A stretch of DNA of 18,647 bases from Candidatus Zixiibacteriota bacterium (lineage in GTDB: Bacteria > Zixibacteria > MSB-5A5 > SM1-73): the NCBI GenBank assembly GCA_023129805.1, contig JAGMBK010000013.1:1-18647 (forward strand). The letters are read 5' to 3'. Below the pieces are notes generated by a model that was not told where the DNA came from, ran no database searches, and saw only the letters and a program-made list of their open reading frames with translations. Positions within the stretch are counted from its first letter, which is position 1, and each line of letters begins with the position of its first letter. Positions 13,019-18,647 of this stretch are shown in pieces. The position numbers were made by a program, and so were the translations under genes.

Positions 13019-13924
13019 TTAGCTCGCTTTTAATTCGTGTTTTTCTATCAAATCAAGAATGGCTTGATTCCATCCTTGGGGACCCATGCCTGAGGTTTTA
13101 TATACCTTTCCTCTGGATCTCATTTGAGTCTCATTTGAGTCAACTGACAACTGACCTGCGGACAGCTTGTTTAATATCTTTTGCTCATAGGAGTTGCCCT
13201 TTTTTCTTATCAGCACAGGAATATCCACCGATTCAAGCATGGGAAGATCATTTGAGCTATCGCCCAGCCCGATGGTCAAAAGATCATTTCCCCAGTTGCT
13301 TTTGTATATCTGGGTTAAAAGTTTAACCGCTTTTCCCTTATCATTGTCTCCGGTAAGATGAAAAAGCTTTCCTCCTGTGGTCAAGCTCAGTCCGTTTTTA
13401 TTGAACTCCCTTTCCGCTAACTTAATCTTCTCCTTTTCTATTTTCTTTAAGAAATAAAACGGCTCATCGTATTCTCTTTTTTTGGCTAACTCTGCCTCAG
13501 CTTTACTAAGGTTGAGCAAAGAGGATATCTCTTCAGCTTTTAGGTCTCCAAAGCCAACCACTTTGAGGTTCAATTCATCAAAAACCTCTAAGAATTTTCT
13601 TCTGATCTGCTGGTAAGGAGTCCCCAATTCCAAAACCAGATATTTTCCCTTTTTTCTAAGTTCACCTGGTAGCTGTCGGAAGTATCTTGGTGGAATGAAA
13701 ATTGCTCCACCGTTCTCGGATATAAAGGGGTCTTCTATCTTCAATTTCTTCTGATAAAGTTCAAGTTCTGCTCTGGTTTTGCTGGAAGATAAAATCAGAG
13801 GGATTTTTCTCTTTTTGACCTCTTTTAGGGCAGGGAGGGCTTCTTTAAATGAATAATTATCCGCATCCAGCAGGGTGCCATCCAGATCGGTGAAGATCAA
13901 AAATTTCTTTTTCTTTCTGACCAT
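13019..13924 (-). CDS. mpgP: Mannosyl-3-phosphoglycerate phosphatase-like HAD-IIB hydrolase
   Basis: A 301-residue HAD phosphatase, most like the MPGP family, which removes phosphate from mannosyl- (and often glucosyl-) 3-phosphoglycerate to give the compatible solute. Motif I is DLDGTLLD (nucleophile D13, acid D15), motif II LSSSKT at 45-50, and motif IV GLGDSSNDLPML at 219-230 with D222 and D226. MPGP-specific stretches include SSSKTRAELELYQKKLKIEDPFISENGGAIF (47-77), EYDEPF (151-156) and the terminal GPQGWNQAILDLI. The stretch 256-273 (AGQLSVDSNETQMRSRGK) is encoded by short tandem duplications and looks like a local expansion. It is the last gene of the glycerate-glycoside block. AAGG lies upstream of the ATG, and a 12-bp palindrome ACAGATATCTGT at 13933-13944 lies just ahead. 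Its true substrate may be the glucosyl form, given the GpgS-like gene at the right edge. Confidence 0.85.
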   Translation of the reverse strand: MVRKKKKFLIFTDLDGTLLDADNYSFKEALPALKEVKKRKIPLILSSSKTRAELELYQKKLKIEDPFISENGGAIFIPPRYFRQLPGELRKKGKYLVLELGTPYQQIRRKFLEVFDELNLKVVGFGDLKAEEISSLLNLSKAEAELAKKREYDEPFYFLKKIEKEKIKLAEREFNKNGLSLTTGGKLFHLTGDNDKGKAVKLLTQIYKSNWGNDLLTIGLGDSSNDLPMLESVDIPVLIRKKGNSYEQKILNKLSAGQLSVDSNETQMRSRGKVYKTSGMGPQGWNQAILDLIEKHELKAS

Positions 13925-14087
13925 AAAACCTTACAGATATCTGTGAAAAAATGAAAGAGAGTGGTCGGACATGGATGCCCAACCTACGAACAATCAACAC
14001 CTTTTGCTGTCGTAGGCAGGGCTCTCCCATCTGGGGGATCTGCCTATGGCATGAGAAGCCCTGCAAAAGGAATTTCTCAGAGATCTC
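13925..14087. repeat. Spacer with branched palindrome (14000-14070)
   Basis: CCTTTTGC (14000-14007) pairs with GCAAAAGG (14063-14070). Inside, AGGGCT pairs with AGCCCT and GGCAG with CTGCC, so the segment can fold as a branched structure. At 13963-13985 a degenerate GTCGGACAT...GCCCAACCTAC resembles the CCCGACCTAC-ended elements. A perfect 12-bp palindrome lies at 13933-13944 just upstream of the phosphatase start and could be an operator or a mere hairpin. Confidence 0.5.
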
Positions 14088-14786
14088 TTACAGATGAGAG
14101 AACTCATCCGGCTTGGTTTTCTCCTCCTTGGGGGCTTTAAATCTTCTCTCCAGTATATCTTTAGCCAAATCCTTTCCTCCCAAGCCGAATGCGATGGCTG
14201 ATGCTAAAACCACACCCCCAAAAGAGATGGCGAAGGTGGCAACCACGATGCCACGGGCTATTCCCAACTGTTCTATGGCCATGGCAGAGAAGAGTATGAT
14301 GATCAATATCTGAAAAAGGGTGGCTATCAGCTTGGCGGACTTCACGTGAGCATTAACCAGTCCGATGAGAATCGCTCTGCTCAAGAATCTGGAAAGAAAG
14401 TATCCCAAAAGGAAAACGAAGATGGCGATCACGAAACGAGGGATGTAAGTGAAGATCGATGTGACCAGATGATCCACAGCGTAGAGTTCTAAAGTTCCCA
14501 AGGCGATCAGAAAGAAAAGCAAAACAGCACACCAGTAGATGATGATTCCTATCACCTCGCTGGGTGAATGGGTAATACTGGCTTTGCTCAAAACTGATGT
14601 CATCCCCACCCGGTAACCAAATACATCGAACTTAACCACCTTCAAAACCTCTCTCACTATCAATTTCAGCAACCAAGCGAGGATAAATCCTAAGATGATA
14701 ATGATTATGAGTTGCAGCGCGTCGGGGGCGAACCCAGCGATCTTTTTCCAGGATTGAGTAATCGACGTACTCCATGAGGACTCCAT
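14088..14786 (-). CDS. Small channel-like membrane protein with MscS-type TM helices, no beta domain
   Basis: A 232-residue membrane protein with about five hydrophobic segments (roughly 22-45, 78-98, 112-136, 152-171 and 177-202). Features match the conserved TM-helix repeat found in a branch of mechanosensitive-channel-like proteins, notably IISIGVVLA-like GGVVLASAIAFGLGGKDLAKDILERR at about 190-215, which resembles the pore helix end. It stops shortly after that helix, so the cytoplasmic beta and alpha/beta domains of MscS are absent. Shine-Dalgarno GGAGGTG (minus strand) lies 7 nt before the ATG. It starts 17 bp after the glycosyltransferase stop and is almost certainly co-transcribed with it. 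The context suggests a role in osmolyte release or osmotic sensing, which is inference. Channel activity is not proven for this subgroup. Confidence 0.8.
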   Translation of the reverse strand: MESSWSTSITQSWKKIAGFAPDALQLIIIIILGFILAWLLKLIVREVLKVVKFDVFGYRVGMTSVLSKASITHSPSEVIGIIIYWCAVLLFFLIALGTLELYAVDHLVTSIFTYIPRFVIAIFVFLLGYFLSRFLSRAILIGLVNAHVKSAKLIATLFQILIIILFSAMAIEQLGIARGIVVATFAISFGGVVLASAIAFGLGGKDLAKDILERRFKAPKEEKTKPDEFSHL

Positions 14787-14803
14787 CTAGCACCTCCTCT
14801 GGG

Positions 14804-16078
14804 CTATGGTTTAATTCCCTTATCCCAGTTGGCTAACAGATAAATCTTTTGTTTTTCAAACTCCTGGCTTAAAGCTTCTATTCTTTCATCCACCTCTCCT
14901 GCATCTGACTCCATGGTCTGGTTGACGAAGGAGGCGATCCATCCCAGATAGAGAGGGGTTAAGGATTTCAAAATATGAGTTGGGGACATCACCTGTCGAT
15001 GATATGTCAGGGCAAAATCATATATGATCCTGACCCAGGTAGCATCTGGAAGATGGAATTCAACCACATGACGGGAGGCCATCTCTTTAAGTTGAGCCAT
15101 CAAGTCATGGGAGAGGATCTTCTGCCATACTGGCGTTAGATTGGACATTCCATGTTTGAAGCTGTCCACCATTCTTTCTAAATTCACCCGGATCGGCTCC
15201 AACCCCACCTCGAACTTGAAGCCGAACTCCTTAACTGCCTCTGAGCTGGCCACCTCAGACCAAACCGGGTAGTAGATCTCCATCAAGCGAAATACCGAGC
15301 CGATCACCTGTGCCAGCATCTCGGAGAGATCAGCTCCCGGGTCTTTTGCTTGGTGAATCTTTGCTCCTAAGAAGGATTGACACATCTTAAATCCGTCTGC
15401 CATGGCAGTGGTGCTCATCCAGATGTCTATGCCAAAGCGGGCGACGTCAGTGTCGTAAACTTTCTTTTGAAGATAGTGCTGCGCTAATCTGCCCGAAAAT
15501 CCAAAATCACCTCCTATGGGCTGTCTGATCCTCTTTCCATACAAAGCTCTGGTCAGAGGATAGACTATGCTGTTGGTTATGGTGCCATCATACTTGTGGC
15601 GCTTGTAGTAAGGGGCAACGAAATCATATTCGTGAAAAAGAATTGGCTCGACTAAAGCCTCAATCCACTCAGGCGTTATGCTCCTTAGATCGGAGTCGAC
15701 CACTGCGCAGGCCTTAGCATTCAGAGCGGAAGCTATCTTAAATATTGTCCTGAAGGCGTTCCCTTTCCCGGGCATGCCATGGTGGGGCGTGACTATCTTG
15801 TGAACGGGATACACAGGATGTTCCATCAGCAAAACGTCCAGATCATCCAGAGTGGTTTCCTTTACTGCTTCCTGAGTGCCGTCTGTAGAGCCCCCATCCG
15901 AGTTGACCAGAAGGGTGCGGTATTTGGGGAAGTATTTTGTCAGTCCGGCTGAGACTGCCCTCACCACATGAGGGATGGTTCTGGCACTATTGTAACTGGG
16001 AATCCCCACCAATACGTCCACTTCCCCAATCTGCTGAATCTCTTTTTTGACTTCCTTAGATAGTATGTCCCTGATCAT
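14804..16078 (-). CDS. GT-A glycosyltransferase, glycerate-glycoside synthase-like
   Basis: A 424-residue cytosolic glycosyltransferase. GT-A motifs are clear: VGIPSYN at 24-30, DGGSTDGT at 61-68, GMPGKGNA at 101-108, the metal-binding DSD at 128-130, QPIGGDFGFSG at 186-196 and GIDIWM at 216-221. The arrangement (PGKGNA, then DSD, then P-x-GGxF, then GIDIWM) parallels mannosylglycerate synthase (GT78) and GT81 glucosyl-3-phosphoglycerate synthases. A helical C-terminal half (about 250-424) is also shared with those enzymes. Donor and acceptor cannot be read from sequence. Candidates are direct glycosylation of glycerate, or addition of a second sugar (mannose) to glucosylglycerate or its phosphate, as known in Petrotoga. 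No good Shine-Dalgarno precedes the ATG. It heads a tight pair with the channel-like gene. Confidence 0.8.
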   Translation of the reverse strand: MIRDILSKEVKKEIQQIGEVDVLVGIPSYNSARTIPHVVRAVSAGLTKYFPKYRTLLVNSDGGSTDGTQEAVKETTLDDLDVLLMEHPVYPVHKIVTPHHGMPGKGNAFRTIFKIASALNAKACAVVDSDLRSITPEWIEALVEPILFHEYDFVAPYYKRHKYDGTITNSIVYPLTRALYGKRIRQPIGGDFGFSGRLAQHYLQKKVYDTDVARFGIDIWMSTTAMADGFKMCQSFLGAKIHQAKDPGADLSEMLAQVIGSVFRLMEIYYPVWSEVASSEAVKEFGFKFEVGLEPIRVNLERMVDSFKHGMSNLTPVWQKILSHDLMAQLKEMASRHVVEFHLPDATWVRIIYDFALTYHRQVMSPTHILKSLTPLYLGWIASFVNQTMESDAGEVDERIEALSQEFEKQKIYLLANWDKGIKP

Positions 16079-16377
16079 ATTCTACCAACTCTCAAAAGTG
16101 AAAATGATCTAATTTTGCTTTTCCAATAAAAGTTAAAATATACTTTTTAAAAAAACAAGTCTTTTTGATATTTTATTTGTAGTTAGTGATTCCCTATGTA
16201 GGGACAGGGCTTGTCCTTCAGGATGAGTCCTTCAGGATGAATCCCTGTCTTAACCCTAATGCGGACAGCCACAAGGGCTGTCCCTACGACAATTTCCTTT
16301 AGCCAATTAAAGGGGATGTGACCTTTTCAACAGCATTTGAAGGTTCTCCCCTATAAACCTGTCCCATTGGATTGTTC
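16079..16377. other. Spacer with tandem and inverted repeats
   Basis: 299 bp between the glycerate kinase and the glycosyltransferase, both on the minus strand. 16079-16195 is very A/T-rich and probably contains the glycosyltransferase promoter, but I could not assign hexamers. 16198-16287 is a palindromic element and 16360-16375 a degraded 22-bp-unit relative. No terminator with a T-run was seen. Confidence 0.5.
16198..16287. repeat. 90-bp palindromic element with GTAGGGACAG/CTGTCCCTAC ends
   Basis: Perfect 10-bp terminal inverted repeats at 16198-16207 and 16278-16287. Inside are a 14-bp tandem duplication (16214-16227 and 16228-16241, unit TCCTTCAGGATGAG, 13 of 14 identical) and a smaller GACAGCC...GGCTGTC stem on the right side. 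Its GTAGG/CCTAC ends match those of the element at 128-240. Confidence 0.65.
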
Positions 16378-17715
16378 TCATTTTTCAATCAGCACCAGAT
16401 GAATGTCCATCACGTTGGTGTGGGTAGGTCCGGTAATTATCAGATCGCCCAAGTGCTGAAAGAAATGATAGGAATCATTTTCATCTAAATACCGTTTTGG
16501 GTCCAATCCTTTTTGAAGTGCCCGCGTCACGGTCTCTCCATCGCATATTGCTCCTGCTGCATCTGTGGGTCCATCGGTTCCATCTGTTCCAGCAGAAAGA
16601 AACGCCACATTTTTCATCCCCTCGATCCCCACAGCACCCACCAGAGCAAACTCCTGATTTCTCCCTCCTAGTCCTTTTCCCTTAACCTTCACCGTGGTCT
16701 CCCCACCGGAGATAGCGCAAGCGGGCGGACTTACCGGATTTTTCTGCCTCTTTATTTGCTTAACTAAGTTCACGTGTCTTCGTGCCGCCCTGGTGGTATC
16801 ACCAGCCACAGGTCGGGGTAGGACTAATGTGTTATATCCCAGATCTTCTGCCTTCTTTTTTGCCGCTTGCAAAGCCATTCGATTCGATCCGATTATCACA
16901 TTTTTAACTCTTTTAAAAATCCGATCACCCGGTTTGGGCGTCTCTTCGATTTCTCCTTGAGCGCCTTTTTTCAAATGGAGATATATAGATTTTGGAATCT
17001 TATCTGCCAATTCATATTTTTGAATGATCTTCAGACACTCAGAAAATGTGGTGCCGTCAGGTGCTGTGGGTCCTGACGCGATAGAGTCGAGCCTGTCTCC
17101 GATCACATCAGATAATATCAGGGTGAGAACTGGTGAAGGTTTAGCCAGTTGAGCTAACCTCCCTCCTTTGACCTGAGAGATATGCTTGCGAATGGCGTTG
17201 ATCTCTTTGATGTCGGCGCCACATCTCAAAAGCTGATCGGTGAGCTTAATTTTATCCCTTAAACTTATTCCCGGTATAGGGGAAACCAGAAGTGCAGACC
17301 CACCGCCGGAAAGAAGGAAAATGACCAAGTCGTCTCTGTTAGTTCGGGAGAGGAGTCTTAAAATCTCTCTGGTGGCTTGCCATCCATATCTGTCAGGCAG
17401 AGGATGTCCTCCCTCCACCAATTCGACTTTCTTGAGCAAAACCCCATAACCCTTTTTGGTTATCACTATCCCCGAGGAGATCTTCTCCCCCAAAATCTCC
17501 TCTAAGGCTTGTGCCATTCGAGCAGAAGCTTTGCCTGCCCCAATTATGAAAATTTTCTGGATTGATCTTAAATCATAAGAAAAGCTATCCACCCACAGTT
17601 TTCCTGACTTAAGTTTGATGCGCTTTTTGATAGCATAAGAAGGATCACAGGCTTTGATGGAGAAGCGCAAAATAGAAAGAGCATTTCTTCGAAGTGCCTT
17701 GAATGTTTTGAGCAT
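16378..17715 (-). CDS. Glycerate 2-kinase (GckA/MOFRL family)
   Basis: A 445-residue enzyme of the DUF4147-MOFRL family, which phosphorylates D-glycerate to 2-phosphoglycerate with ATP. Older annotations call it hydroxypyruvate reductase TtuD. Motifs: IIGAGKASARMAQALEE at 56-72, EGGHPLPD at 101-108, LLSGGGSALL at 134-143, then the MOFRL part with SGGETTVKVKGKGLGGRNQEFAL and SAGTDGTDGPTDAAGA, ending GPTHTNVMDIHLVLI. Length is normal. It starts 9 nt after the TAG of the upstream gpgS-like gene and in the same frame, with no close Shine-Dalgarno, so coupling is likely. In this block it could recycle glycerate released from the solute, or feed 2-phosphoglycerate toward the 3-phosphoglycerate acceptor of GpgS. 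The first role is more usual for the enzyme. Confidence 0.92.
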   Translation of the reverse strand: MLKTFKALRRNALSILRFSIKACDPSYAIKKRIKLKSGKLWVDSFSYDLRSIQKIFIIGAGKASARMAQALEEILGEKISSGIVITKKGYGVLLKKVELVEGGHPLPDRYGWQATREILRLLSRTNRDDLVIFLLSGGGSALLVSPIPGISLRDKIKLTDQLLRCGADIKEINAIRKHISQVKGGRLAQLAKPSPVLTLILSDVIGDRLDSIASGPTAPDGTTFSECLKIIQKYELADKIPKSIYLHLKKGAQGEIEETPKPGDRIFKRVKNVIIGSNRMALQAAKKKAEDLGYNTLVLPRPVAGDTTRAARRHVNLVKQIKRQKNPVSPPACAISGGETTVKVKGKGLGGRNQEFALVGAVGIEGMKNVAFLSAGTDGTDGPTDAAGAICDGETVTRALQKGLDPKRYLDENDSYHFFQHLGDLIITGPTHTNVMDIHLVLIEK

Positions 17716-17724
17716 GGGCGAAGG

Positions 17725-18647
17725 CTACCGGTTATCCTCCTCCACCGTTTCTCGCAGTTTGTCCAAGAAATCCGGGATGGCGGAGGTGACCCGGTTCCAG
17801 TTGGGAATCTCAGGGGTGCTTAATGGATCATCCAGAAACTCTTTGGCGGCTATCTTGATCCCTTTGCAGAACGCCTCTACCGCTGAAACCTCTGCATGTC
17901 GGTCAAAATAGAGCTGATTTATGGAAGCATCATCCTCATATCTTTTTACGGTATCCTGTGCGGTTCTCAGATAGGTAGATTCCAGTGTGCGCAAAAGTCC
18001 GGCGGAGAGGATCACCCCCTCAGTGGAAAGGGTCCTGAAGATGGTTTTGGTGATGTCCACAGACATCTTCAAAAGCCCCCTTTGGGGATCGCTTTCTGAA
18101 AGCTCCTGATGCTTGTGTTCGAAGCTTTCCACCAGATCCACCTGACAGATCCTTTTGGGCACGCAGTTGCGATATACCTCAGCTAAAAGTCCCACCTCCA
18201 GTCCCCAGTCGGAAGGGATTCTGTTGACCCGGGCCAAATCAACATCTAAACTGAACTCTCCGGACAGCGGATAACGAAAGCTGTCGAAATAGACTAAAAT
18301 GGGCAGATAACCTACAATCTTTTCCAAAGCCCGGATCAGAGGAGTGAAAAACAGGCGGGTAACCCTACCGAACATGCGATCGGTCACCCGGCTATAAAAT
18401 CCTTTGCAGAATTCATATCCCATGTTAGGATTGGCTGATGGAAAACACAGGCGCGCCAGAAGTTCCCGATTGTAAGTGAGGATATCGCAGTCGTGAAGCG
18501 CAATAACCTCGCTTCTATCGGTGGCGATCACATAGCCCATGGCAATCCAGACCGATCTTCCCTTTCCATCCGCTCCCAAGAACAGTTCATTTTTCTCCAG
18601 AAGCTTATAAAGTTCGCCGATCCTGGGACCACTGCTCCACACTATTT
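17725..18647 (-). CDS. gpgS: Glucosyl-3-phosphoglycerate synthase-like glycosyltransferase (GT81-like), 5' truncated by window edge
   Basis: Over 305 residues are visible, and the frame stays open to the edge (an ATA codon precedes the first GTG), so the N-terminus lies outside. GpgS joins NDP-glucose and 3-phosphoglycerate to give glucosyl-3-phosphoglycerate. Visible GT-A/GT81 features are GADGKGRSVWIAMGYV shortly after the cut, the metal-binding region ALHDCDI, then YPLSGEFSLDVDLA and the GLEVGLLAEV stretch that contacts the acceptor in this family. VDLVESFEHKHQEL follows, as in the C-terminal half of GpgS. The missing part should contain the first strand of the nucleotide-binding fold. It is the first visible gene of the block, directly followed by glycerate kinase. 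A mannosyl donor cannot be excluded. Confidence 0.82.
   Translation of the reverse strand, partial: IVWSSGPRIGELYKLLEKNELFLGADGKGRSVWIAMGYVIATDRSEVIALHDCDILTYNRELLARLCFPSANPNMGYEFCKGFYSRVTDRMFGRVTRLFFTPLIRALEKIVGYLPILVYFDSFRYPLSGEFSLDVDLARVNRIPSDWGLEVGLLAEVYRNCVPKRICQVDLVESFEHKHQELSESDPQRGLLKMSVDITKTIFRTLSTEGVILSAGLLRTLESTYLRTAQDTVKRYEDDASINQLYFDRHAEVSAVEAFCKGIKIAAKEFLDDPLSTPEIPNWNRVTSAIPDFLDKLRETVEEDNR

Noticed and set aside
12913..13326. 137-residue plus-strand open frame overlapping the phosphatase gene
   Set aside because: Antisense to the well-supported MPGP-type gene, with no recognisable domain. It is a shadow frame.
14000..14070. Terminator for the channel-like gene
   Set aside because: The stems are real but no T-run follows on the minus strand, and the fold is branched like the other repeats.

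Overview
The window looks like chromosome from an uncultivated Gram-negative bacterium of moderate GC (high 40s percent by eye), probably of an FCB-type candidate phylum such as Zixibacteria. This is inferred from the secreted subtilase ending in two dockerin-type repeats with a GDVVYLINYL core, from single-gene and two-gene operons separated by palindrome-rich spacers, and from the housekeeping mix. Nothing seen here fixes the taxon firmly. No tRNA, rRNA, CRISPR array, transposase or phage gene was recognised.

Layout. 1-369 is a spacer packed with small palindromes. 370-1626 (minus) is an abutting pair, a DedA-family then a MarC-family membrane protein. 1627-1960 is another palindrome spacer. 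1961-3259 (minus) is a CNNM/CorC-type protein (DUF21, CBS pair, CorC_HlyC). 3373-4224 (minus) is the HtpX zinc protease, with its own promoter and an apparent terminator. 4558-8004 (plus) is a 1148-residue secreted subtilase with beta-helix, Ig-like and dockerin regions, followed by a strong terminator. 8073-8545 is a mosaic of hairpins, and 8572-8763 (plus) encodes a zinc-ribbon ribosomal protein L28 behind a near-consensus promoter. 9034-10839 (minus) is a radical SAM protein related to the B12-binding TIGR03960 type. 10840-11316 is a third palindrome spacer. 11317-12876 (minus) is a membrane GAF-GGDEF diguanylate cyclase.

13019 to the right edge (minus) is the most coherent block. In transcription order it holds a GpgS-type (GT81-like) glycosyltransferase cut by the window edge, a glycerate 2-kinase, a second GT-A glycosyltransferase with glycerate-glycoside-synthase features, a small channel-like membrane protein with MscS-type TM helices, and a mannosyl-3-phosphoglycerate phosphatase of the HAD family. 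Together these suggest synthesis, recycling and perhaps osmotic release of a glucosylglycerate-type compatible solute (glucosylglycerate, mannosylglycerate or mannosylglucosylglycerate). The exact product is inferred.

The most unusual non-coding signal is a set of five intergenic elements built to one plan: GGAGT next to a near-perfect 8-bp hairpin with a 2-3 nt loop. Stem sequences differ completely between elements while pairing is kept. They sit among other repeats: CCCGCC-NNN-GGCGGG hairpins, GTAGG...CCTAC-ended palindromes, and a recurring unit with core GGATCCATAGGATTGG. This resembles REP/BIME families, which carry GTAG or GGAG at the hairpin foot and are mobilised by RAYT transposases. 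No RAYT gene is in the window.
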